NCBI GenBank assembly: GCA_035294245.1
Contig: DATGLG010000004.1
Coordinates: 248,001 to 312,000 of the forward strand
DNA length: 64,000 nt
Source: DATGLG01 sp035294245
GTDB taxonomy: Bacteria > Pseudomonadota > Alphaproteobacteria > JACZXZ01
Direction: 5' to 3'
Within the stretch, counting starts at the first letter, position 1. Each line of letters opens with the position of its first letter. This document shows, one piece after another, positions 8,849 through 16,892 of the stretch. The translations under genes were made by a program, and so were the position numbers. The notes beneath the pieces are model-generated. The model made no database searches. It was not told the origin of the DNA and saw nothing but the letters and a program-made list of their open reading frames with translations.

Positions 8849-8858
8849 GCCTGCGGCC

Positions 8859-11800
8859 CTAAGCGTCAGGCCGGCCGCCGAGCAGGCGGAAGATCACCGG
8901 CATGAGGAGGAGGACGAGCGGCATCTGGACGACCAGGCCCGAGATGATGGCGATGGCGAGCGGCTGCTGCATCGCGGCGCCCTGGCCGAGGGCAAGCGCA
9001 AGCGGCAGAAGCGCGAGGATGGCCGCCGCCGTTGTCATTACGATCGGCCGCAGGCGGTTGACCCCGGCGTCGAGGATGGCCTGCTCCGGGGCCATGCCCG
9101 CGGCGATGAGCTGCCGGTATTCGGAGAAGTAGAAGATCGCGATCTCGGTGACGATGCCGATCACCATGGTCATGCCCATCATCGCCGTGATGTTGAGCTC
9201 GACTCCGGTGAGCCACAGCCCGATGAAGACCGCCGTCGTGGCGATCAGCGGCATCGCCAGAATCGCAAGCGCCACGCGGAACCGCTCATAGAGGAAGAGC
9301 AGAAGCGCGAAGACGAGAGCGACCGCGGCGACGAACACCACCATGAGGCCTCGAAAGGCGATCTGCTGCTGCCGATAGAGGCCGCCGAGGTCGAAATAGG
9401 TATCCTTCGGGATGAGACCGGGCCGAGCGAGCGCCTTCTGAATATCGGCGATGGTGGAGCCGAGATCGCGGCCGCTGATGCGTCCGGTGATGGCGACCAT
9501 GCGCTTGAGGTCGTCGCGCGTGATCTCGGGCTGGCCGGTGACGATGCGCAACGTTGCGATCCGCTGCAGGGGGAAGAGGTGCCCGTCTGGGGCGCGGAGC
9601 TGCAAAGCGGCGATCTTGTCGATGGTGCTGCGCCGATCCCGCCCGAGCCAGACGCGCACGCCGATAAGCTTGACGCCGGATTGGATGCTGTCGGTGACGA
9701 CGCCCGTCAGCATGGTATCCACCTCATGCGTGACGGTGTCGGGATCGACGCCCTCGAGCGCCGCCTTGTTGCGGTCGACCTCGATATCGAGCGCGTCGCC
9801 GGCATAGACGATGCCGTCCTCCACGTCGACGACGCCGGGGATCTTCTTGATGGCCGCGGCCACCTTGGGCGCCGTCGCCAGGAGCTCGCGGGTGTTGTTG
9901 CTATAGATCTTGATCTCGATCGGCTGCGGCACCGCGGTCAGGTCGCCGATGAGATCCTCCATGAGAAGCGCCATCTCGAATTCGAGGCCGGGCACCTGGC
10001 TCTCGATCTTGCCGCGCACGTCGTCCATCACCGCATCGATGGGCCGTCGCGGCAGGGGCTTCAGGCGGATGAAGAAGTCGCCGTTATTGGCCTCGGAGAG
10101 CGTGCCGCCCAAGGCGGCGCCGGTGCGCCGCGAATAGGCGGCGACCTCGGGTGTCGCGCGCAGGATCGCCTCCACCTGCCGCAGCAGCCGATCGGTCTCG
10201 CTGAGAGAGGTGCCCGGCGGCGCGTGGTAGTCGAGCACGAAACCGCCCTCGTCCATGTGCGGCATGAAGCCGGTGCCAACGCGGGTATAGGCGAAATACC
10301 CGAGAGCGAGGAGAGGCGCCACGCAAAGCAACGCTAGCCAAGGGCGTCGGAGCGCCGCTTCGAGCGCGCCGCGGTAGCGGCGCTGCACGGCGGCAGCTAG
10401 ACGCCCGCTATCCTCCCGCCTGGCATCCTTCTCGCCGAGGAGATGGTCGGCGATGAGGGGGACGGCGAGCCAAGCGACGAAGAAGGAGATGACCAGAGCG
10501 CTCGCCATGGTGAGGGAGAGCGCCTTGAAGAAAGCGCCGGTGACCCCGCTCAGGAAGGCGAGCGGGAGGAAGATGATGATGGTCGAGGCGGAGGAGCCGG
10601 TGAGCGGGGGCAGGAACTCGGTGGCGGCGAGCCGCACTCGCTCGTGGCGCTCGCCCTCGCCGCCGCGAAGGCGCCGGATGATGTGCTCGATCATGACGAT
10701 GGCGTCGTCAACGACGAGGCCGATCGCCGCCGCCATGCCGCCCAAGGTCATGATGTTGAAGCTCATGCCGAAGACATCGAGGACGAGGATCGTGGCGGCT
10801 AGCACCGCGGGCACGGCGACGATGGCGACGAGGGTGATCTTGATGCTACGCAGAAAGACGAGGAGCACGACGGCGGCGAGGCCGACGCCGATGAGAATGG
10901 CGTCGCGGACGCTGCGCGCCGCGGCGGTGATCAGCTCGCTCTGATCGTACCAGTTTTGGATGGTGATGCCGGGCGGAATCTTGCTCGTGAACTGTGCGAG
11001 CTTCGCCCTCACCTCCTGCACGATCTTCACGGTGTTGCCGGCGGGCTGCTGGAAAACCTGGAGCGAGACGGCGTCGCGGCCATTGGCGGTCACGCGGACC
11101 CATCGCGGCACCGCGCCGGTCTCGACCTTCGCCACCTCGCCGAGGGTCACGGTGCCGTTGGCGCCGCTGCGGATGACGGTCGTGAGGATGTCGGCGGCGT
11201 CATGGAAGCGGGTATCGGAGAGGACGAGGAAGAGCTTGTAGCGGTCCTCGACACGCCCGACCGCCTGGAGAACGTTGGCCGCTGCGAGCGCCTTCACTAC
11301 GTCGTCCGGGGAGAGGCTATAGGCGGCGAGGCGGGCCGGGAGGAGATCGACGTGATACTCGCGCTCCTGGCCGCCGAGGACGGTTACCCGCGCCACGCCG
11401 TCGAGGGAGGAGAGCAGCGGCACGAGCTGGTATTGCGCGAAATCGCGGAGGTCGGCGAGGCTCATCGTGTCCGAGGTCAGGCTGTAGGCGGCGACGGGAA
11501 ACACTGTCGTGTTCATCCGCCGCACCTCGAAGGACGTTCCCGCCGGGAGGGAGGGCAGCACCTGGTTGATGGCCGCCTCCACCTGCAGGGTGGCCTGAGG
11601 CATGTCGGTGCCCCAGGCGAAGTTCGTCGCGAGCTCGGCGCTGCCGCGGCTGGTGGTGGAGCGGACCTCGACGATGCCGGGCACGCCGCGGATGGCCTGC
11701 TCGATTGGCCGCGTGATGGCGATGACCATCTGGTCGGCGGGACGGTCGCCGGCATCGACGCTGATGACGACGCGAGGGAAGTCCACCTGGGGGAAGAGGG

Positions 11801-11903
11801 CCACCGGCAACGAGAGCGCGCTCGCCGCCCCGCCCAGGGTGAGGATCGCCAGGAGGAAGAGGATGGAACGGCGGTGGCTCGCCGTCCATGCGGCGACGCT
11901 CAT
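8859..11903 (-). CDS. RND-family efflux transporter, inner-membrane permease
   Basis: A 1014-residue AcrB/MdtB-type pump. A first membrane helix is followed by a large periplasmic loop beginning VALFPQVDFPRVVISV, then GLVVDDAIVMIEHI in TM4 (about residues 397-410), whose paired Asp are the proton-relay residues of the HAE group; metal pumps usually read differently. A second repeat of helices ends the protein. Length and double-repeat structure are normal. It drives export of small molecules with the adaptor and TolC protein encoded just upstream; its ATG overlaps the adaptor stop by 4 bases. Substrates cannot be read from sequence. Confidence 0.92.
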   Translation of the reverse strand: MSVAAWTASHRRSILFLLAILTLGGAASALSLPVALFPQVDFPRVVISVDAGDRPADQMVIAITRPIEQAIRGVPGIVEVRSTTSRGSAELATNFAWGTDMPQATLQVEAAINQVLPSLPAGTSFEVRRMNTTVFPVAAYSLTSDTMSLADLRDFAQYQLVPLLSSLDGVARVTVLGGQEREYHVDLLPARLAAYSLSPDDVVKALAAANVLQAVGRVEDRYKLFLVLSDTRFHDAADILTTVIRSGANGTVTLGEVAKVETGAVPRWVRVTANGRDAVSLQVFQQPAGNTVKIVQEVRAKLAQFTSKIPPGITIQNWYDQSELITAAARSVRDAILIGVGLAAVVLLVFLRSIKITLVAIVAVPAVLAATILVLDVFGMSFNIMTLGGMAAAIGLVVDDAIVMIEHIIRRLRGGEGERHERVRLAATEFLPPLTGSSASTIIIFLPLAFLSGVTGAFFKALSLTMASALVISFFVAWLAVPLIADHLLGEKDARREDSGRLAAAVQRRYRGALEAALRRPWLALLCVAPLLALGYFAYTRVGTGFMPHMDEGGFVLDYHAPPGTSLSETDRLLRQVEAILRATPEVAAYSRRTGAALGGTLSEANNGDFFIRLKPLPRRPIDAVMDDVRGKIESQVPGLEFEMALLMEDLIGDLTAVPQPIEIKIYSNNTRELLATAPKVAAAIKKIPGVVDVEDGIVYAGDALDIEVDRNKAALEGVDPDTVTHEVDTMLTGVVTDSIQSGVKLIGVRVWLGRDRRSTIDKIAALQLRAPDGHLFPLQRIATLRIVTGQPEITRDDLKRMVAITGRISGRDLGSTIADIQKALARPGLIPKDTYFDLGGLYRQQQIAFRGLMVVFVAAVALVFALLLFLYERFRVALAILAMPLIATTAVFIGLWLTGVELNITAMMGMTMVIGIVTEIAIFYFSEYRQLIAAGMAPEQAILDAGVNRLRPIVMTTAAAILALLPLALALGQGAAMQQPLAIAIISGLVVQMPLVLLLMPVIFRLLGGRPDA

Positions 11904-12940
11904 GGCTGCAACCGTATCTTAGCGCCGTCGTCGAGCTCGTAATTCCCGGTGACGACAACAGGGTCGCCCGCAGCGAGCGGACCGGCGATGCCGACGAGGC
12001 CGTCGGTCTCGCCCTGAATCGCGACATTGACGCGATGGGCCGTGCCGTCACGCACGACGAAGAGATAATCGCCCTTGTCGTCGTGGAGCACGGCGTTGCG
12101 GGGCACCGCCAGAATCTCGCGCCGGCTCAGGGTGATGGTGCCGCTCACCGCCATGCCGAGGACGAGCTGCGTGGAGTCGGCGGGCTCGACCCGGACGATG
12201 GCGTTCACCATGCGCGTCGCGGGATCGATCATGGCATGCACGCGCTCGACGGTCCCCTTGAGCGGCGGGTCGGCGGTGAAAGGCGAGGACAAGGCGACGG
12301 GCATGCCCGGCTTGACCCGCGCCGCATCCTCCGGCTCGACGCCGAGGGGGACGAGAAGGGCGCTGCCCCGGGCGATGAGGGCGATGGTGGTATTGGCGGC
12401 GACGCGGTCGCCGGGATTGACCAGGAGCTTGGCGATGATGCCGTCATAGGGGGCGCGGATTGTCTCCTGATCGGAGCCGGCGCCGAGGCGCTTCTGCGCC
12501 TCGAGATTGGCCTCGGCTTGCGTGAGGGCGTTGCGCGCCGCCGCCACCTGGTCCGTCGTCGCGAGCTGCTCCTTGAGGAGGCGCTCGGTGCGGGCGAGGT
12601 CATTGCGCGCGAGGGTCAGGGCCGCCTCGGCCTGGACGAATTGGGTATGCGCCGTCGGCGCGGTCTCGAGCTCGAGGAGCGGCGCTCCCGCCGCCACGCG
12701 CTCGCCGAGGCGCACCTCGAGGCGATCGACGATGCCGTCATGGGCCGTGACGATGCTGCTCTCGCTATCGGGATCCGCCTGCACCTGGCCGTAGCCGCTC
12801 AGGGTCTCGGCGATGACGTGGGTGGCGAGGGGGATCGTCTTGACCAGGACGCTGGGCTCGGCTTCAGCGCCGAGAGCCGTGGTGGGCCAGGCCGCGGCTA
12901 GGGCCAAGGCGAGACCGGCGAAAGCGGCGCGCATCCTCAT
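11900..12940 (-). CDS. RND efflux periplasmic adaptor (membrane fusion protein)
   Basis: A 346-residue protein with a signal peptide (FAGLALALAAAWPTTALGAEA), then a lipoyl/barrel-sandwich domain split by an alpha-hairpin rich in Ala, Leu and Glu (about residues 95-165), a beta-barrel and a membrane-proximal domain ending NYELDDGAKIRL. It bridges the inner-membrane pump and the outer-membrane channel. It overlaps the upstream tolC-like gene and the downstream pump gene by 4 bases each (ATGA type), indicating translational coupling. Longer upstream frames run into the tolC-like gene and were rejected. Confidence 0.9.
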   Translation of the reverse strand: MRMRAAFAGLALALAAAWPTTALGAEAEPSVLVKTIPLATHVIAETLSGYGQVQADPDSESSIVTAHDGIVDRLEVRLGERVAAGAPLLELETAPTAHTQFVQAEAALTLARNDLARTERLLKEQLATTDQVAAARNALTQAEANLEAQKRLGAGSDQETIRAPYDGIIAKLLVNPGDRVAANTTIALIARGSALLVPLGVEPEDAARVKPGMPVALSSPFTADPPLKGTVERVHAMIDPATRMVNAIVRVEPADSTQLVLGMAVSGTITLSRREILAVPRNAVLHDDKGDYLFVVRDGTAHRVNVAIQGETDGLVGIAGPLAAGDPVVVTGNYELDDGAKIRLQP

Positions 12941-14379
12941 GAGCGGGGCTCCGCCGCCGGCGCTGCGTGGCCGCCCATGGAATCGCCCTCGGGCCAGCCG
13001 AGCAAGGTATCGAGGCCGATCCGCGCGCTCCACAGCGCCTGCTCCAGATCGACGCGCTCGATGCGCTTCTGCACCATGCTGTTCTCCAGGTTGAGATAGG
13101 AGAGGGTGGCGATATCCTGGTGGCGATAGGCGTGCTCGGCCTCGGCCACCATGCGCGCGAGCTCGGGCATCGCGGCATCGATCTCGGCGATCTGGCGTGC
13201 GAGGAGCTCGGTATTCTCGGCGAGCTGATCGACGGCGCCGTAGGTCCGGTCGAGGCGCGCCTGGTATTCCTGCCGAAGCTGCGCGCGGGTGGCGCGCTGC
13301 ACGGCGATCTCGCCGCGATTGGCGTTGAAGAGGGGCAGGCCGATACCGAGGCTGATGCCCACGGTGTGAACGTCGGTGGTGTCGCTGGCGCGCTGGACGC
13401 CGATGCTGAAGGAGGGGAATTGCGCGAGGATGGCCTCGCGCACCATCGCCTCCTGGGCGCGATAGCCGGCCCGGAGCGCCAGGAGGTCGGGGCGCCGCGC
13501 CGCGATGCCGCGCATGGCGCGGGCGACGACATCGGGCGCCAAAGCTTGCGGCGCCGACAGGCCGGCGAGCTCCAGCCGCACCGTGGGCTCGATGCCGAGC
13601 AGCGCGTCGAGCTCGTGGCGCGTCTGCTCGAGCTGGCGCTCCGCCTGCATGGTCTGGGATTCGAGGTCGAGGAGCGAGGTGAGATCCGGCCCCGTCGTCT
13701 CGATGGTGACGCCGCCGTGAGCGAGGGCGGCCGCGGATTCGCGGTAGCGCCGGGCATAGAGCGTGCGCGCCTGACGCAGGAGATCGAGCTTGCGCCGTCC
13801 CTCGACGAGCTCGACATAAAGCGTGCGCGCCTGCTGGATCGCCTGCCATTCCTGCCATAGGGTCTCGAGGTCGACCTGCTCGGCGGCGGCTTGCGCCGCG
13901 TCCTTTTTTGCGCCGTGCACGACGAGGCTCTGAAGGTCGTATTGCAGGCCGACCGCCCAGCCGAGGGGAACGACGCCGGGCTGGAAATTGGTGGTGGGAT
14001 CGAGGGTGGCGATGAGTTGCGGATCGGGCAGCAGGCCGGCCGAGAAGGCTTGGGCGCGGGCCACCTTGCGCTTGAGCCGCGTCGCCTTGAGCTCGGGGTT
14101 CTCGAGTACGGCGAGGATGGCGATGTCGGTCATGTCGAGGGGGCCGCGCGCGGCGAGAGGATGGGGCGCCAGCTCGGGGGCGGCGGCGCGAACGCGCGCC
14201 GCATCAACCTTGGGCAGGCTCGCCGCAAGATCGGGGGCGTCCGGCAGCGACAGGGGGCTATAGCTCTCGCAGCCGGCGAGGCCGGCTGCGGCCAGCGCAG
14301 CGGCCAGCGCGATCGGCGCGAACCGACCGGGACGCGGTGCCGCCGCGCCGGCGGAAAGGGGGGCGCCGTTCTCCGCCAT
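12937..14379 (-). CDS. TolC-like outer-membrane efflux lipoprotein
   Basis: A 480-residue outer-membrane efflux protein with a lipoprotein signal peptide: a hydrophobic run ending LAAAGLAGC, whose Cys is the predicted lipidated residue. Two OEP repeats follow, with long coiled-coil helices (TLYVELVEGRRKLDLLRQAR in the first; EIAVQRATRAQLRQEYQARL in the second). It forms the exit duct of the RND system. The ATG at 14377-14379 has GGGAG 8 bases upstream, so the longer frame to 14598 was discarded. It is the first gene of the minus-strand operon and faces the response regulator across a region of repeated motifs. Confidence 0.9.
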   Translation of the reverse strand: MAENGAPLSAGAAAPRPGRFAPIALAAALAAAGLAGCESYSPLSLPDAPDLAASLPKVDAARVRAAAPELAPHPLAARGPLDMTDIAILAVLENPELKATRLKRKVARAQAFSAGLLPDPQLIATLDPTTNFQPGVVPLGWAVGLQYDLQSLVVHGAKKDAAQAAAEQVDLETLWQEWQAIQQARTLYVELVEGRRKLDLLRQARTLYARRYRESAAALAHGGVTIETTGPDLTSLLDLESQTMQAERQLEQTRHELDALLGIEPTVRLELAGLSAPQALAPDVVARAMRGIAARRPDLLALRAGYRAQEAMVREAILAQFPSFSIGVQRASDTTDVHTVGISLGIGLPLFNANRGEIAVQRATRAQLRQEYQARLDRTYGAVDQLAENTELLARQIAEIDAAMPELARMVAEAEHAYRHQDIATLSYLNLENSMVQKRIERVDLEQALWSARIGLDTLLGWPEGDSMGGHAAPAAEPRS

Positions 14380-14460
14380 CCAGATGCTCCCGTGCCGTTC
14401 AACGCCCCCCGCTCGCCCACGAGTCATGGCCGATCGCGGATGACGCGAAGCTCGCCGGTC

Positions 14461-14478
14461 GATGAAAAATCGGTCATC
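14461..14478. promoter_or_regulatory. 18-nt motif copy 1 (GATGA-N8-TCATC)
   Basis: GATGAAAAATCGGTCATC. It shares ATGA, AAT, G, T, A and C at fixed positions with three further copies at 14533, 14678 and 14698. It lies upstream of the efflux operon and is a candidate operator for the divergent response regulator. Confidence 0.5.
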
Positions 14479-14532
14479 TTCCCGGCCCTGGATTTCGCGG
14501 CCGATTACGGCGATGCTGAGGACGGCGCCGAA

Positions 14533-14550
14533 GATGACCAATTGTTCATC
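14533..14550. promoter_or_regulatory. 18-nt motif copy 2, near-palindromic
   Basis: GATGACCAATTGTTCATC. The 5-base arms GATGA/TCATC and the central CAATTG are symmetrical, with one mismatched pair. Same architecture as copy 1, 72 bases away. Confidence 0.5.
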
Positions 14551-14580
14551 CGCCGCTCGGCTCGCGGTTAGATGGCGGAT

Positions 14581-14614
14581 GCTAGAGCATGGTCTCATGA
14601 CATCATGCTCTAGC
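14581..14614. repeat. Perfect 10-bp inverted repeat, GCTAGAGCAT / ATGCTCTAGC
   Basis: Arms at 14581-14590 and 14605-14614 are separated by 14 bases. The arm text TAGAGCATG is familiar from short intergenic palindromic repeats scattered through Hyphomicrobiales genomes. It could be one of those mobile-like repeats or a hairpin in the leader of one of the flanking operons. Confidence 0.5.
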
Positions 14615-14677
14615 CTCAGCGAGTGGCGCCGATGCGCGCCGTCGCACGCTCCACGCTCCGCTTTCGGGGGCGCGGCG

Positions 14678-14715
14678 GATGATCAATCGGTGACCGCCAT
14701 GACCAATCGGTGACC
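14678..14715. promoter_or_regulatory. Tandem 18-nt motif copies 3 and 4, 20-bp period
   Basis: GATGATCAATCGGTGACC (14678-14695) and CATGACCAATCGGTGACC (14698-14715) repeat with a 20-bp period, about two helical turns, as expected for tandem binding of an OmpR/PhoB-type regulator. They abut the response-regulator gene, and copy 4 covers its GTG start candidate at 14710, suggesting autoregulation and a later true start. Confidence 0.6.
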
Positions 14716-15405
14716 TGGAGGACGATCCTGCGCCTGCTCGTGATCGAGGACGACGGGGAGATGGCGGGCTATCTCGTCAAGGGCCTGCGCGAGCAGGGCT
14801 TTGCCGTCGATCACGCGGATAACGGGCGCGACGGGCTCTTCCTCGCCGCGGGGGAGAATTACGACGCCCTCATTGTCGATCGCATGCTTCCGGGGCTCGA
14901 CGGGCTCGGCATCATCACGACGATCCGGGCGGCCGGGAAGACGACGCCGGCCCTGATCCTGAGCGCGCTCGGCGAGGTTGACGAGCGCATCCGTGGCCTG
15001 CGCGCCGGCGGCGACGACTATCTCGTCAAGCCCTTCGCCTTCGGCGAGCTTCTGGCGCGCATCGACGCCCTGCTCCGGCGCGGCTCACCCGCGGCGAGTC
15101 AGACCGTGCTCCGGATCGCCGATCTCGAGATGGATCTCCTCGCGCGCGTCGTGCGCCGCGGCGGACGGGAGATCCCGCTCCAGCCGCGCGAGTTCCGCCT
15201 CCTCGAATATCTGATGCGCAACGCCGGCCGCGTCGTCTCGCGCACCATGCTGTTCGAGAGCGTGTGGGATTATCATTTCGATCCGCGCACCAATGTCATC
15301 GATGTGCATATCGGGCGGCTGCGGCGCAAGATCGACCGGGAGTTCGAGCGCCCCCTGATCCACACCATCCGCGGCACCGGATACAGCCTCCGTGCGCCCG
15401 ATTAG
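14710..15405 (+). CDS. Two-component response regulator, OmpR/PhoB family
   Basis: A receiver domain (LLVIEDDGEMAGYLVKGL; phospho-acceptor Asp in ALIVDRMLPGLDG; LVKPF with the conserved Lys) is joined to a winged-helix DNA-binding domain (LQPREFRLLEYLMRNAGRV ... NVIDVHIGRLRRKID). It should bind DNA when phosphorylated by the kinase encoded next. The frame opens at GTG 14710, but that codon lies inside a repeated operator-like motif and has no ribosome-binding site. GGAGG at 14717-14721 is spaced 6 bases before CTG 14728, which would give LRLLVIEDD, the normal N-terminus. The kinase gene overlaps by 14 bases. It probably controls the divergent efflux operon. Confidence 0.9.
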   Translation: MTWRTILRLLVIEDDGEMAGYLVKGLREQGFAVDHADNGRDGLFLAAGENYDALIVDRMLPGLDGLGIITTIRAAGKTTPALILSALGEVDERIRGLRAGGDDYLVKPFAFGELLARIDALLRRGSPAASQTVLRIADLEMDLLARVVRRGGREIPLQPREFRLLEYLMRNAGRVVSRTMLFESVWDYHFDPRTNVIDVHIGRLRRKIDREFERPLIHTIRGTGYSLRAPD

Positions 15406-16762
15406 CCTTGGCCGCAACACCGCTCTGCGGCTGGCGCTGATCTATATGGGCCTCTTCAGCGCCTCGATCCTCATCCTGATGGCCTTTCTCTATTGGAAGA
15501 CGGCGGACTACCTGACGAGCCAAGCCGACGACCTTATCAGCGCCGACGTGGAGAGTCTTCGCGAGATCTATGCCCAGGGGAGTCGCGCGGCGCTCGCGGC
15601 GGCGATCAAGGATCGGGTCGATGACGATCCGCGCGGCACGTTGCTCTGCCGGCTCGAGGACGGCACCGGCCGGCTTGCGGCGGGCAATCTCGCCGCTTGG
15701 CCGGCAGGCGCGCCCAAGGCAGGCTGGATCAGCTTCAAGGGCATCGATACGCGGCCGCCTTATCCGCGGCCGCGCTACGTCCGTGCGCAGATCCTCACGC
15801 TCTCCGGCGGGGAGCGCCTTCTCGTCGGGCGCAGCATGGGCGACGCCCGCAGGGTCGAGCGCGTGATCCTCCAGGCGCTGTCCTGGGGTCTGGGCCTGAC
15901 CCTGGTGCTCGGCGCCTTGGGCGCGCTCCTGACGAGTGCCGGAATGGTGCGACGGCTCGAGGCGATCAATCGCACCTGCCGCGGCATCATCGGCGGCGAT
16001 CTCACCCATCGCATCGCGCGCAGCGGCAGCGGCGACGATTTCGATGTCCTCGCCGCCAATCTCAACGCCATGCTCGATCGCATCGAGACGCTGATGACGA
16101 CGGTGAAGGGCGTTTCGGACAGCATCGCCCACGAGCTGCGCACGCCCCTTGCGCGGGTGAAGACACGCCTCGAGATGGCGCGGAACACACCGCCCCCGCC
16201 CGCGGATTACGAGGCTTGGATCGACGGCACGATCGGCAGCGTCGACGCTGTCCTCGACACCTTCGAGGCGCTGCTCAAGATTGCGGAGATCGAGGCGGGT
16301 GGCGCCAGAAGTAAGTTCGCGCCCGTGGACCTCGCCACCCTCGTCACCGACGTCGCTGAGTTCTACGAGCCGCTCGCCGAGGATAAAGGGCAGCGATTTA
16401 CCCTCGATATCCGAGCCCCGGCCACAGTGACGGGCGATCGCGACCTGCTTTTCCGCGCGCTCGCAAACCTCGTCGACAATGCAATCAAGTACACGCCAGC
16501 CGGCGGCCGCATTGGGATCGTCCTGGATGTTGGTGCCGACGGGCCGGACCTCGCAGTCAGCGACAATGGGCTCGGCATTCCGAACGAGGCTCGAGAGAAG
16601 GTTTTCCAGAGGCTTTATCGTCTTGAGGAGAACCGCTCTCTCCCAGGCAGCGGCCTCGGCCTCAGCCTCGTGGCCGCGGTCGCATCGCTCCACGGAATCC
16701 CCGTGCGCATCGAGGACAACAAGCCAGGCCTGACGGTGCGGCTATGCTTTGGATCGACCTAA
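15392..16762 (+). CDS. Sensor histidine kinase of the efflux-linked two-component system
   Basis: A 456-residue kinase. A first membrane helix (LALIYMGLFSASILILMAFL), a short periplasmic domain and a second helix (LGLTLVLGALGALL) are followed by HAMP, HisKA with the phospho-His in SIAHELRTPLARVKTRL (about residue 247), and an HATPase domain with the N-box NLVDNAIKYTPAGG and the G-box GSGLGLSLV. It senses an envelope signal and phosphorylates the response regulator. The GTG start overlaps the regulator by 14 bases, so they are co-expressed. The small periplasmic part suggests sensing of the membrane or a small ligand. Confidence 0.92.
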   Translation: MRPISLGRNTALRLALIYMGLFSASILILMAFLYWKTADYLTSQADDLISADVESLREIYAQGSRAALAAAIKDRVDDDPRGTLLCRLEDGTGRLAAGNLAAWPAGAPKAGWISFKGIDTRPPYPRPRYVRAQILTLSGGERLLVGRSMGDARRVERVILQALSWGLGLTLVLGALGALLTSAGMVRRLEAINRTCRGIIGGDLTHRIARSGSGDDFDVLAANLNAMLDRIETLMTTVKGVSDSIAHELRTPLARVKTRLEMARNTPPPPADYEAWIDGTIGSVDAVLDTFEALLKIAEIEAGGARSKFAPVDLATLVTDVAEFYEPLAEDKGQRFTLDIRAPATVTGDRDLLFRALANLVDNAIKYTPAGGRIGIVLDVGADGPDLAVSDNGLGIPNEAREKVFQRLYRLEENRSLPGSGLGLSLVAAVASLHGIPVRIEDNKPGLTVRLCFGST

Positions 16763-16892
16763 GAGCCTGTGCGGGTAATCGCGAGAGCGGGGTGGGTGTT
16801 TAAGGCGAGGAGTCATGCGTGGTGAGTGCCAATGCTGCCGAATTTCTCGGGATAGAGGCTGGAGCGCAACCGTAAGGGCGTCGTATCGGCAG
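16763..16892. other. Convergent gap with a small hairpin
   Basis: About 130 bases between the rightward histidine kinase and the leftward oxidase hold no recognisable gene. A 6-bp hairpin, TCGGCA-N6-TGCCGA (16886-16903), overlaps the oxidase stop codon and might help end that transcript. No T-tract follows. Confidence 0.3.

Noticed and set aside
8691..10337. A 548-codon open frame on the plus strand.
   Set aside because: It is antisense to the RND pump, is rich in Arg, Asp and His, and has no recognisable domain.
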